From contig JASHRK010000323.1 of assembly GCA_030037405.1 (NCBI GenBank), positions 1-13,650 of the forward strand: 13,650 nucleotides of DNA. Reading direction: 5' to 3'. The DNA comes from Acidimicrobiales bacterium. Its GTDB lineage: Bacteria > Actinomycetota > Acidimicrobiia > Acidimicrobiales > Bog-793. The position numbers and the translations under genes were made by a program. The stretch's first letter is position 1, and each line of letters begins with the position of its first letter. A model generated the notes under the pieces. That model saw only the letters and a list, made by a program, of their open reading frames with translations. It was not told where the DNA came from and searched no databases. Positions 6,746 through 13,650 of this stretch are shown piece by piece.

Positions 6746-7398
6746 CGACCGGAGAAGCGATGGCGCCGGGCGACCGGAGAGAGCCGTCCGCGAGGACGAG
6801 GAAGACAGAGCACAAGACCGTGGTGCCGCCCGGTGACGAGGCCGAGGTGACCCCAGAGGCGCCGCCGCACGGTGACGAGGCCGAGGCACCGCCCGGTGAC
6901 GGGGCCGATGTCGAGTCGACCGCCGGCGAGGACCTCGCCAGGGCGGTCGCGGAGCGGGACGACTACCTCGCGGCGCTACAGCGCCTGCAGGCTGACTTCG
7001 ACAACTACCGCAAGCGGTCGATGAGGCAGCAGACCGAGGTCCTCGAACGGGCGACGGAGTCGCTCATCGCGACCCTCCTCCCCGTGCTCGACGCCCTCGA
7101 CCTCGCGAGAGCCCATGCCGGCTCCAACGCGATAAGTGATGGCGACGGCAACGAGCCGACCGCTCTCTCGCAGATCGGGACGCTCCTGACCGACATCTTG
7201 AGGCGCGAGGGCCTCGAGCGGATAGACACCGCTGACGTCCCCTTCGACCCGAACGTCCACGACGCCGTGGCGCACGAGGTCGACGAAGACGGCGGTGAGG
7301 ACGCTCGAAGATCCCCCGAGATCAGTGAGGTCCTCCGAGCGGGTTACCGACTGAAAGGAAGGGTGCTGCGGCCCGCGATGGTGAAGGTGAAGGGCTGA
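6742..7398 (+). CDS. grpE: nucleotide exchange factor GrpE
   Basis: A 218-residue homodimeric co-chaperone that releases ADP from DnaK. Residues 1-60 are a disordered, charged N-terminus with a repeated (P)GDEAE/PPGD motif (30-55). The long coiled coil runs about 62-120 (AERDDYLAALQRLQADFDNYRKR). The C-terminal beta domain carries FDPNVHDAV (168-176) and GYRLKGRVLRPAMVKV (201-216). The ATG at 6742 overlaps the dnaK TGA as ATGA, implying translational coupling. A second in-frame ATG at 6760, preceded by GGAG, is an alternative start that would remove six residues. The segment SNAISDGDGNEPT (about 128-140) is an insertion between coiled coil and head, also rich in charged and polar residues. 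Confidence 0.97.
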   Translation: MTTGEAMAPGDRREPSARTRKTEHKTVVPPGDEAEVTPEAPPHGDEAEAPPGDGADVESTAGEDLARAVAERDDYLAALQRLQADFDNYRKRSMRQQTEVLERATESLIATLLPVLDALDLARAHAGSNAISDGDGNEPTALSQIGTLLTDILRREGLERIDTADVPFDPNVHDAVAHEVDEDGGEDARRSPEISEVLRAGYRLKGRVLRPAMVKVKG

Positions 7399-7420
7399 CC
7401 GCACGGCTGCAGGCGCACCA

Positions 7421-7457
7421 GGCAGCACGGACGTTAGGCAGCACGGACGTTAGGCAG
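7421..7457. repeat. 16-bp tandem repeat in the grpE-dnaJ gap
   Basis: GGCAGCACGGACGTTA occurs at 7421-7436 and again, identical, at 7437-7452. The start of a third copy (GGCAG) is at 7453-7457. It fills about half of the 73-bp space between grpE and dnaJ, the only sizeable gap in the chaperone operon. No hairpin terminator or promoter is evident there. It looks like a recent replication-slippage duplication. Confidence 0.9.
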
Positions 7458-7471
7458 AACAGGTAGGACAC

Positions 7472-8605
7472 GTGCCCCCACAGCGTGAATGGTTCGACAC
7501 CGATTACTACAAGGTGCTCGGCGTCTCTCCGGAGGCGACCGAGAAAGAGATCACGCGCGCCTACCGCAAGCTCGCCAAGCGGTACCACCCCGACGCCAAC
7601 CCGGGCTCCGAGGACAAGTTCAAGGAGATCTCCGCCGCCTACGACGTGCTCGGCGACCCGGAGCGCCGTAAGGAGTACGACGAGGTGAGGCGTCTCGGGC
7701 CCCTCGGCGGCTTCGGCTCGGGCATGGGCGGCGCCAATGGCGGCGGCTTCAACTTCCGTATCGACGACCTCGGAGACCTCTTCGGGGGGATCTTCAACCG
7801 GGGCGGGCGCGCCCGCACGGCCGGCGCCCCGGGAACAGGTCCTTTCGACGGGCCGCGGCGGGGTCAGGACGTCGAGGCCGAGCTGCACCTCTCCTTCACC
7901 GAAGCGGTCGAGGGGGTCATCACCTCGGTCAACGTCGTCACCGGTGCCCCCTGCCACACCTGCGCGGGCTCGGGATCGACACCGGGGTCGATGCCGATCA
8001 CCTGCCCTCGCTGCGGAGGGACGGGAACTCTCAACGACAACCAGGGGCTCTTCTCCCTCGCGAAGCCCTGCCCCGACTGCCGGGGCCGCGGGATGAAGGT
8101 CACCGATCCCTGCCCGACCTGTGGCGGCTCCGGCGTCGAGCGCCGCCAGCGCCAGGTGAAGGTTCGCATTCCCGCAGGCGTCGAAGACGGCCAGCGGATC
8201 CGCGTGAAGGGCAAGGGGGAGGCGGGGGCGAACGGCGGGCCATCGGGCGACCTGTACGTCGTGGTGCACGTCGCCCACCACCCCCTGTTCGGCCGCTCGG
8301 GTGCCAACCTCACCCTGCGCGTCCCGATCACCTTTCCCGAGGCAGCCCTCGGTGCAGACATAAAGGTGCCGTCCCTCAGCGGTCCCGTCACCGTCAGGAT
8401 CCCGCCCGGTACGGCGTCGGGGAAGCGGCTGCGGGTCCGCGGCCGCGGAGTCGCCACGGGCGCCAAGACGGGCGACCTGATCGTCACCGTCGAGGTGGAA
8501 GTGCCGAGCTCTCTCGAGGACGACCAGCGCCAGGCGGTCGAGGCTCTCGGCCGGACGCTCGGCGCCGAGGAGACCGTCCGCGCTCATCTGTGGACTACGC
8601 AGTGA
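7472..8605 (+). CDS. dnaJ: co-chaperone DnaJ (type I Hsp40)
   Basis: A 377-residue co-chaperone that delivers substrates to DnaK and triggers its ATPase. The J-domain is at about 10-75, with HPD at 39-41. A Gly/Phe-rich linker (78-112) follows. Four zinc-binding CxxCxGxG repeats are intact: 161-168 (CHTCAGSG), 178-185 (CPRCGGTG), 200-207 (CPDCRGRG) and 214-221 (CPTCGGSG). The C-terminal substrate-binding domains complete the protein. Context (dnaK operon with hspR, not hrcA) fits the DnaJ1 type of actinobacteria, which usually carry a second copy elsewhere. The GTG start is supported by AGGTAGGA at 7461-7468. The 3' end overlaps the hspR start by 16 bp. Confidence 0.98.
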   Translation: MPPQREWFDTDYYKVLGVSPEATEKEITRAYRKLAKRYHPDANPGSEDKFKEISAAYDVLGDPERRKEYDEVRRLGPLGGFGSGMGGANGGGFNFRIDDLGDLFGGIFNRGGRARTAGAPGTGPFDGPRRGQDVEAELHLSFTEAVEGVITSVNVVTGAPCHTCAGSGSTPGSMPITCPRCGGTGTLNDNQGLFSLAKPCPDCRGRGMKVTDPCPTCGGSGVERRQRQVKVRIPAGVEDGQRIRVKGKGEAGANGGPSGDLYVVVHVAHHPLFGRSGANLTLRVPITFPEAALGADIKVPSLSGPVTVRIPPGTASGKRLRVRGRGVATGAKTGDLIVTVEVEVPSSLEDDQRQAVEALGRTLGAEETVRAHLWTTQ

Positions 8606-8997
8606 TCCCCCGCGAGGAGGGCGAGCGGGACGAGGCTCGCGCCGTCTACGTGATCTCGGTAGCCGCAGAGCTGGCAGGGGTGCACCCGCAGACTCTGCGG
8701 ATCTACGAGCGGAGAGGGCTTCTCGCCCCCGGCCGCACCGGGGGCGGCAATCGCCGCTACAGCGAGAGGGACATCCGCCACCTGCAGGAGATCCAAGAGC
8801 TCACGAACGCAGGCGTCAACCTCGAGGGCGTACGGCGGATCCTCGCCTTGAGAGAGGAGGTCCGGCGCCTCCGCGAAGAGCTCGAAGGGACGAAACGAGC
8901 GGCTCGAGACGCCGTCGAGCAGACCCACCGCAAGTACCGGCGCGACCTAGTGCCCGCCCCCAGGGGAGCGCTCCCCGTAAGACCGACGAAAGCCTGA
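8590..8997 (+). CDS. hspR: heat-shock repressor HspR (MerR family)
   Basis: A 135-residue DNA-binding repressor of heat-shock genes. The MerR-type winged helix-turn-helix covers about 19-60: YVISVAAELAGVHPQTLRIYERRGLL, then the wing GRTGGGNRRYS. The segment LTNAGVNLEGVRRILAL (71-87) and a coiled-coil helix (about 88-110) follow. The match to HspR rather than other MerR proteins rests on VHPQTLR, the GRTxGGxRRYS wing and the dnaJ-hspR context. In Streptomyces and Mycobacterium, HspR binds HAIR sites with DnaK as co-repressor, and such a site lies before dnaK here. The GTG at 8590 has GAGGAG ten bases upstream inside dnaJ. A second in-frame GTG at 8602 forms a GTGA overlap with the dnaJ stop and is an alternative start lacking a nearby Shine-Dalgarno. 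Either way translation is probably coupled to dnaJ. Confidence 0.95.
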   Translation: MDYAVIPREEGERDEARAVYVISVAAELAGVHPQTLRIYERRGLLAPGRTGGGNRRYSERDIRHLQEIQELTNAGVNLEGVRRILALREEVRRLREELEGTKRAARDAVEQTHRKYRRDLVPAPRGALPVRPTKA

Positions 8998-9003
8998 TCC
9001 ACC

Positions 9004-11493
9004 TTGCCACTCGACCCGAACCGCTGGACACACAAGACGCAAGAGGCGGTGACTCAGTCCGCCGCCCTTGCCCGCAGCTTCCACCACTCCGAGATAGAGC
9101 CCGAGCACCTGCTCCTCGCGGCCCTCGGGCAGGATGGCGGCGTTGCCCTTCCTCTCCTCGACCGGGTGGGCGTCTCCGCCCTGGCGGCGCGCAACCAGCT
9201 CGACGAGAAGCTCGGCAAGTACGCGAAGAGCTACGGCGGGGACGAGCCCGGTCTCTCTCGGGATTTGACGGATGCCTTCGAGCGGGCAGAGGCCGTGCAG
9301 CGAGAGATGGGAGACGACTACCTCTCGGTCGAGCACCTCATGCTCGCTCTGGCAGATCGTCTCGGCGCCACGCGCGACGACATGCTGAAGGCGCTGCAGG
9401 AGATTCGCGGCGCCCATCGCGTCACGAGCCAGGACCCGGAGGAGCAGTACCAGGCACTCGAGCGCTACGGCCGCGACCTCACCGACGCCGCCCGCAAGCG
9501 CAAGCTCGACCCTGTCATCGGCCGCGACGAGGAGATCAGGCGCGTGATCCAGGTTCTCTCGAGGCGGACGAAGAACAACCCGGTGTTGATCGGCGAGCCG
9601 GGAGTCGGGAAGACGGCCATAGTCGAGGGCCTCGCCAACCGCATCGTCGAGGGCGACGTGCCGGAGGGTTTGAAGGGAAAGCGCGTGATCGCCCTCGATC
9701 TCGGCTCGATGGTGGCCGGGGCGAAGTACCGGGGGGAGTTCGAGGAACGCCTGAAGGCGGTGCTGAAGGAGATCGCCCAGTCCGAGGGCGAGATCATCAC
9801 GTTCATCGACGAGCTCCACACGATCGTCGGCGCAGGCGCCGCCGAAGGGGCGATGGACGCCGGCAACATGATCAAGCCGATGCTGGCGCGCGGCGAGCTC
9901 CGGTTGGTCGGCGCCACCACCCTCGACGAGTACCGCAAGCACGTGGAGAAGGACGCCGCGCTGGAACGGCGCTTCCAGCCGGTCATGGTCGAGGCGCCCT
10001 CCGTGGCGGACACGATCGCCATCCTCCGGGGGCTGAAGGAGCGCTACGAAGTCCACCATGGCGTGCGCATCCAGGACGCCGCTCTCGTCGCCGCCGCTGT
10101 GCTCTCCGACCGCTACGTGACGGCCCGCTTCCTTCCGGACAAGGCGATCGACCTCATCGACGAGGCCGCCAGCCGGCTCCGCATCGAGATCGACTCGATG
10201 CCGACAGAGCTCGACGTGGTGCTCAGGCGCATTCGCCAGCTCGAGATCGAGGAGCTCGCTCTCTCGAAGGAGAACGACCCGGCTTCGACCGAGCGCCTCG
10301 AGCGGCTCCGTGCTGAGCTCGCCGACCTTCGCGAGCAACAGACGGCGATGACCGCCCACTGGCAGGCGGAGAAGGAGGCGATCGCCTCGATCCGGGAGGC
10401 CAAGACCGAGCTCGAGACGGCCCGTGGTGAGATGGAGCACTTCGAGCGGGACGGGAACCTCGCCAAGTCGGCCGAGATCCGCTACGGGCGCATCCCGGCG
10501 ATCGAACGCTCGATCGAGGAGGCGACCGTCAGGCTGTCGGAGCTCCAGTCGGATCAGAAGATGCTCAAAGAGGAAGTCGACGCCGAGGACGTCGCCGAGG
10601 TGGTGAGCCGCTGGACCGGCGTCCCCGTCTCGCGGCTCGTCGAGGGCGAGGTCGCCAAGCTCGTCCACCTCGAGGACCTGCTGCACGCCCGCGTGGTGGG
10701 TCAGGACGAAGCCGTCACCGCCGTCGCCAACGCGATCCGGCGCAGCCGGGCCGGGCTGAGCGATCCCCACAGGCCGATCGGGAGCTTCCTCTTCCTCGGC
10801 CCCACGGGTGTCGGCAAGACGGAGCTCGCCCGCTCGCTCGCCGAGGTCCTCTTCGACGACGAGCGCGCCATGGTCCGTATCGACATGGGTGAGTACCAGG
10901 AGCGGCACAACGTCTCCCGGCTGGTGGGAGCTCCCCCCGGCTACGTCGGCTACGAAGAGGGGGGCCAGCTGACCGAGGCGGTGCGGCGCCGGCCCTACTC
11001 GGTCGTGCTCCTCGACGAGATCGAGAAGGCCCACGCCGACGTCTTCAACGTCCTCTTGCAGGTGCTCGATGACGGCCGGCTGACAGACGGCCAGGGCCGC
11101 ACGGTCGACTTCACGAACACGATCCTCATCATGACCTCGAACCTTCCCGGCGATCCCCGCGACTTCTTCAAGCCCGAATTCGTGAACCGCATCGACGAGA
11201 TCGTGAGGTTCCGGCCTCTCGACCGGTCGGATCTCGACCAGATCGTCGACATCCAGCTGAAGAGCCTCTCGAGCCGGCTCGAAGAGCGTCGCGTCGCGCT
11301 CGAGGTAACTGCAGCCGCGAGAGGGTGGCTGGCCGATCACGGCTACGACCCGACCTTCGGCGCCAGGCCGCTTCGCCGCACGATCCAGCGAGAGCTCGGG
11401 GACAGGCTCGCCGTCGCCCTCCTCGAGGGCAAGTACTCGGAGGGGGACACAGTGCGGGTGGACGTGGCCGGCAGCGAGCTCGTCCTCACTTGA
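9004..11493 (+). CDS. clpB: ATP-dependent disaggregase ClpB (Hsp100)
   Basis: An 829-residue hexameric AAA+ disaggregase that works with DnaK/DnaJ/GrpE to resolubilise aggregated proteins. The N-terminal Clp repeat domain covers about 1-150. AAA1 has Walker A GEPGVGKT (197-204), pore loop AKYRGEFEER (Y242) and Walker B FIDE (267-270). The coiled-coil middle domain, diagnostic for ClpB versus ClpA/ClpC, covers about 400-525. AAA2 has Walker A GPTGVGKT (599-606), pore loop GYVGYEEGG (Y650) and Walker B LLDE (669-672), ending with the C-terminal domain containing GYDPTFGARPLRR. Between MTSNL and FKPEFVNRIDE only seven residues are present, about 20 fewer than in E. coli ClpB, which accounts for most of the length difference. 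The start is TTG, six bases after the hspR stop, with no good Shine-Dalgarno and no HAIR element of its own. It therefore probably relies on readthrough and translational coupling from the dnaK promoter. The start gives the canonical RWTHKTQEA opening. Confidence 0.98.
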   Translation: MPLDPNRWTHKTQEAVTQSAALARSFHHSEIEPEHLLLAALGQDGGVALPLLDRVGVSALAARNQLDEKLGKYAKSYGGDEPGLSRDLTDAFERAEAVQREMGDDYLSVEHLMLALADRLGATRDDMLKALQEIRGAHRVTSQDPEEQYQALERYGRDLTDAARKRKLDPVIGRDEEIRRVIQVLSRRTKNNPVLIGEPGVGKTAIVEGLANRIVEGDVPEGLKGKRVIALDLGSMVAGAKYRGEFEERLKAVLKEIAQSEGEIITFIDELHTIVGAGAAEGAMDAGNMIKPMLARGELRLVGATTLDEYRKHVEKDAALERRFQPVMVEAPSVADTIAILRGLKERYEVHHGVRIQDAALVAAAVLSDRYVTARFLPDKAIDLIDEAASRLRIEIDSMPTELDVVLRRIRQLEIEELALSKENDPASTERLERLRAELADLREQQTAMTAHWQAEKEAIASIREAKTELETARGEMEHFERDGNLAKSAEIRYGRIPAIERSIEEATVRLSELQSDQKMLKEEVDAEDVAEVVSRWTGVPVSRLVEGEVAKLVHLEDLLHARVVGQDEAVTAVANAIRRSRAGLSDPHRPIGSFLFLGPTGVGKTELARSLAEVLFDDERAMVRIDMGEYQERHNVSRLVGAPPGYVGYEEGGQLTEAVRRRPYSVVLLDEIEKAHADVFNVLLQVLDDGRLTDGQGRTVDFTNTILIMTSNLPGDPRDFFKPEFVNRIDEIVRFRPLDRSDLDQIVDIQLKSLSSRLEERRVALEVTAAARGWLADHGYDPTFGARPLRRTIQRELGDRLAVALLEGKYSEGDTVRVDVAGSELVLT

Positions 11494-11533
11494 CCGGCGG
11501 TGACCCCGTCATCACGCAACCTCGCCCCCACGT

Positions 11534-11541
11534 TATAGATT
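11534..11541 (+). promoter_or_regulatory. possible -10 element for zwf-opcA
   Basis: TATAGATT is an AT-rich -10-like element in an otherwise GC-rich 87-bp gap between clpB and zwf. No convincing -35 is found 16-18 bases upstream. Transcription would start near 11546-11549, at or next to a GTG. The call is weak and based on the hexamer and location only. Confidence 0.35.
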
Positions 11542-11548
11542 CGGCGAG

Positions 11549-11584
11549 GTGACTGCCGGCGCCGACTCCTGCCCGACCTGGTGA
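11549..11584 (+). CDS. putative 11-codon leader peptide coupled to zwf
   Basis: A GTG about 8-10 bases after the TATAGATT element opens an 11-codon frame encoding MTAGADSCPTW. Its TGA (11582-11584) overlaps the zwf GTG (11581-11583) as GTGA. Transcripts starting at this promoter would be nearly or fully leaderless for this frame. Terminating ribosomes could then reinitiate at zwf, which lacks a Shine-Dalgarno. Leaderless short frames are common in actinobacteria. The evidence is positional only, and an open frame this short can arise by chance. Confidence 0.3.
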   Translation: MTAGADSCPTW

Positions 11585-13104
11585 CCCCCGCCAACCCGCT
11601 ACGCGACCCGAGGGACCGGCGCCTGCCCCGGGTACCGGAGCCGTGCGCCCTCGTCGTCTTCGGCGTCACGGGCGACCTGGCGCGAAAGAAGCTCATCCCC
11701 GCCGTCTACGACCTGGCAAACCGGGGGCTCCTCCCGCCCGGTTTCGTCCTGCTCGGCTTCGCCCGGCGTGACTGGGGCCACGAGGACTTCGGGTCCCTCG
11801 CCCGCGAAGCCGCGCAAGAGCACGCCAGGACGGAGTTCCGGGACGAGGTGTGGCACCGCCTTGCCGACTCCGTGCGCTTCGTGCCCGGGTCCTTCGACGA
11901 CGACAACGCCTTCGACAAGCTGAACGAGACGCTCGTCGAGCTGGAGACGAGCCACGGCATAGCGGGCAATGCCGCCTTCTACCTGTCGATCCCGCCCGCC
12001 GCCTTCCCCGTCGTGCTGAAGCAGCTCGAGCGGACCCGGATGGCGGACAGCGCGGGGCAGGGCGGTTGGCGCCGGGTGGTCGTCGAGAAACCCTTCGGCC
12101 ACGACCTCGAGAGCTCCCGCGAGCTCAACGGTCTCGTCGACTCCGTCTTCACCCCGCCCGACGTCTTCCGCATCGACCACTACCTCGGCAAGGAGACCGT
12201 GCAGAACCTCCTCGCGCTGCGTTTCGCCAATACCTTGTTCGAGCCGATCTGGAACGCCAACTACGTCGACTCTGTCCAGATAACGATGGCCGAGGACGTG
12301 GGGATCGAGGGGCGCGCAGCCTTCTACGAGTCGGCGGGCGCCGCCCGCGACGTCCTCCAGAACCACCTCTTGCAGCTGCTGGCGCTGACAGCGATGGAGG
12401 AGCCCGTCTCCTTCGACGCCGAGGCGCTCCGCACCGAGAAACACAAGGTTCTCAAAGCCATATCCCTCCCCCCGGACCTCGGGGCCGGCACGGCCCGGGG
12501 CCAGTACGACCAGGGCTGGCTGGCCGGCCAACGAGTGCGCTCTTACCTCGACGAGGAAGGGGTCGCCAAAGACTCGCGCACGGAGACCTATGCCGCCGTC
12601 CGCCTCGGGGTGGAGACGCGCCGCTGGGCGGGAGTCCCCTTCTACCTCCGTACGGGCAAGAGGCTGCCGCGACGGGTGACGGAGATCGCCGTCATCTTCA
12701 AGCGCGCCCCCCACCTGCCGTTCCTCGAGACCGACACCACCGAGCTCGGCAACAATCAGCTCGTGGTGAGAGTGCAGCCCGACGAGGGAGTGACCCTGCG
12801 TTTCGGTTCGAAGGTCCCCGGCTCGGCGATGGAGATCCGCGAGGTCTCGATGGACTTCCTCTACGGCTCCTCGTTCACGGAGTCGAGCCCCGAGGCCTAC
12901 GAGCGCCTCCTCCTCGACGTCCTCCTCGGCGACAAGACGCTCTTCCCCGACCACGAGGAGGTCGAGTCCTCCTGGAGGGTCGTCGACCCTCTCGAGCAGT
13001 TCTGGGCGGGCCAGAGCGCCGAGCGCTACCGGGCGGGAGAGTGGGGACCTCGCGGTGCCGACGCCATGCTGGCACGCGAGCGACGGACCTGGAGGCGGCC
13101 ATGA
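11581..13104 (+). CDS. zwf: glucose-6-phosphate 1-dehydrogenase
   Basis: A 507-residue cytosolic enzyme oxidising glucose 6-phosphate to 6-phosphogluconolactone, the entry step of the oxidative pentose phosphate pathway and a main NADPH source. The Rossmann motif is VVFGVTGDLARKKL (25-38). Downstream are EKPFGHDL (169-176), the substrate-binding and catalytic RIDHYLGKE (197-205, with H200), NHLLQLLALT (261-270) and RTGKRLPRR (357-365). Length is normal. The GTG start gives NPLRDPRDRRLPR, which agrees with actinobacterial homologues as I know them, though no Shine-Dalgarno precedes it. Initiation may depend on an overlapping 11-codon leader frame. The stop overlaps the opcA ATG (ATGA), so the two are translated together. 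It lies 87 bp after clpB with no clear terminator between them, so some readthrough from the heat-shock operon cannot be excluded. Confidence 0.98.
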   Translation: MTPANPLRDPRDRRLPRVPEPCALVVFGVTGDLARKKLIPAVYDLANRGLLPPGFVLLGFARRDWGHEDFGSLAREAAQEHARTEFRDEVWHRLADSVRFVPGSFDDDNAFDKLNETLVELETSHGIAGNAAFYLSIPPAAFPVVLKQLERTRMADSAGQGGWRRVVVEKPFGHDLESSRELNGLVDSVFTPPDVFRIDHYLGKETVQNLLALRFANTLFEPIWNANYVDSVQITMAEDVGIEGRAAFYESAGAARDVLQNHLLQLLALTAMEEPVSFDAEALRTEKHKVLKAISLPPDLGAGTARGQYDQGWLAGQRVRSYLDEEGVAKDSRTETYAAVRLGVETRRWAGVPFYLRTGKRLPRRVTEIAVIFKRAPHLPFLETDTTELGNNQLVVRVQPDEGVTLRFGSKVPGSAMEIREVSMDFLYGSSFTESSPEAYERLLLDVLLGDKTLFPDHEEVESSWRVVDPLEQFWAGQSAERYRAGEWGPRGADAMLARERRTWRRP

Positions 13105-13650
13105 CGACCACGCTGTGGGACACGAGCGGGGGGGAGGTCGTGAAGGCGCTGGCCGCCGAGAGGCGCGCGGGAGGGGCCATGGTGGCCTCTGGGCTGGCGC
13201 TCACTCTCGTCGTCACCGTGGACGAGAAGAACGTCCCCGCCGCCGAGCAGGCGGCGACGATCGCTGCCCAGGCGCACCCGTTCCGGTTGCTCGTCGCCGT
13301 CAGGCGACAGCTCGAGACGGCCGACCGCCTCGACGCCGAGGTGCAGGTCGGCGGGCGCCTCGGCCCGATCGAGGCGGTCGTGATGCGGATGTACGGGAGG
13401 CTCACCCTCCACGCCGAGTCGGTCGTGCTGCCACTCCTCGCCCCCGACTGCCCCGTGGTGACCTGGTGGCACGGGCCACCACCCGAGGAGATCGCCACCG
13501 ATCCCCTCGGGGTGCTGGCAGACAGGCGGGTCACGGACTGCTCGCTCGCGCCCGACCCGGTCGGGGCGCTCCAGACCCGGGCGGCGGACTTCGCCCCCGG
13601 CGACACCGATCTCACCTGGACTCGCACGACGCCCTGGCGCTCCCTCCTCG
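13101..13650 (+). CDS. opcA: glucose-6-phosphate dehydrogenase assembly protein OpcA (partial, 5' part)
   Basis: The first 183 codons are visible and the frame stays open to the window edge, so the 3' part is missing. The start is an ATG overlapping the zwf stop (ATGA), with GGAGG at 13091-13095 as ribosome-binding site. The protein begins MTTTLWDTSGGEVVKAL. It shows OpcA hallmarks: AHPFRLLVAV (58-67), the segment VVLPLLAPDCPVVTWWHGPPP (from 108), DPLGVLADRRVTD (134-146) and APGDTDLTWTRTTPWRSLL at the edge (165-183). OpcA activates or assembles actinobacterial glucose-6-phosphate dehydrogenase, and in cyanobacteria its homologue does so redox-dependently. Two cysteines (C117, C147) are visible. 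Position directly after zwf supports the call. Confidence 0.95.
   Translation, partial: MTTTLWDTSGGEVVKALAAERRAGGAMVASGLALTLVVTVDEKNVPAAEQAATIAAQAHPFRLLVAVRRQLETADRLDAEVQVGGRLGPIEAVVMRMYGRLTLHAESVVLPLLAPDCPVVTWWHGPPPEEIATDPLGVLADRRVTDCSLAPDPVGALQTRAADFAPGDTDLTWTRTTPWRSLL

Noticed and set aside
5335..6870. A 511-codon minus-strand frame opposite dnaK and grpE
   Set aside because: Ser/Arg/Trp-rich antisense shadow, with no start signal or family resemblance; it spans two genuine overlapping genes.
8947..11340. A 797-codon open frame on the minus strand opposite clpB
   Set aside because: It mirrors clpB, whose motifs are unmistakable. Its composition (Asp/Arg/Leu/Val-rich, no recognisable domain) is typical of antisense frames in high-GC genes.
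11494..11580. Intrinsic terminator between clpB and zwf
   Set aside because: No GC-rich stem of useful length followed by a T-run could be found on the plus strand.
11599..12954. A 451-codon minus-strand frame opposite zwf
   Set aside because: High-GC shadow; the plus strand encodes a full-length G6PD.
12875..13627. Minus-strand frames at the right edge
   Set aside because: The plus strand here is the 3' end of zwf plus opcA, supported by the ATGA overlap, a ribosome-binding site and OpcA sequence hallmarks.
1..13650. A novel multi-gene defence or mobile system
   Set aside because: Every full-length gene belongs to a well-known housekeeping family. No transposase, integrase, toxin-antitoxin, phage or nuclease gene is present, and composition is uniform apart from promoters.

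Overview
The window is a high-GC stretch (well over 60% G+C by eye) of a bacterial chromosome, almost entirely coding. The gene content points to the Actinobacteriota: a dnaK-grpE-dnaJ-hspR-clpB heat-shock operon with a HAIR-type operator in front of dnaK, a zwf-opcA pair (OpcA is essentially actinobacterial), and a heme/FeS membrane oxidoreductase of the EtfD/Rv0338c type. GTG and TTG starts and 4-base ATGA/GTGA overlaps are common. The exact lineage cannot be fixed from sequence reading; a deep-branching class is possible, but that is inference.

Layout. 1-77 may hold the tail of an unrecognised upstream gene. 87-2243 (+) is a membrane-anchored iron-sulfur oxidoreductase that probably moves electrons between ETF/acyl-CoA oxidation and the quinone pool. 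It converges with, and overlaps by 8 bp, an Amt ammonium transporter on the minus strand (3738-2236). Upstream of amt is a 210-bp non-coding region with an 11-bp-periodic TAACA direct-repeat array resembling an actinobacterial GlnR box. Next to it is a 37-bp tandem repeat with two strong inverted repeats, which runs into the 3' end of gpmA (4728-3949, minus), the glycolytic phosphoglycerate mutase.

A 145-bp divergent region separates gpmA from the chaperone operon. It holds a sigma70-type promoter whose -35 hexamer lies inside a near-perfect HspR operator. Downstream on the plus strand are dnaK, grpE, dnaJ, hspR and clpB, with ATGA overlap, a 73-bp gap containing a 16-bp tandem repeat, a 16-bp overlap, and a 6-bp gap respectively. 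The repressor (HspR), its co-repressor (DnaK) and the disaggregase partner (ClpB) are therefore apparently made from one promoter, giving the classical feedback loop in a single transcription unit.

After an 87-bp gap come zwf (glucose-6-phosphate dehydrogenase) and the 5' part of opcA (its assembly/activation factor), overlapping by ATGA and cut by the window edge. zwf has no Shine-Dalgarno sequence. Instead an 11-codon reading frame beginning right after a -10-like element ends in the zwf start codon.

I see no mobile element, CRISPR array, RNA gene, defence system or new multi-gene system. The genes are well-known housekeeping families. What merits a second look is mostly regulatory or structural: the HAIR operator, the TAACA array before amt, the tandem duplications at gene boundaries, the zwf leader frame, and a shortened loop in ClpB.
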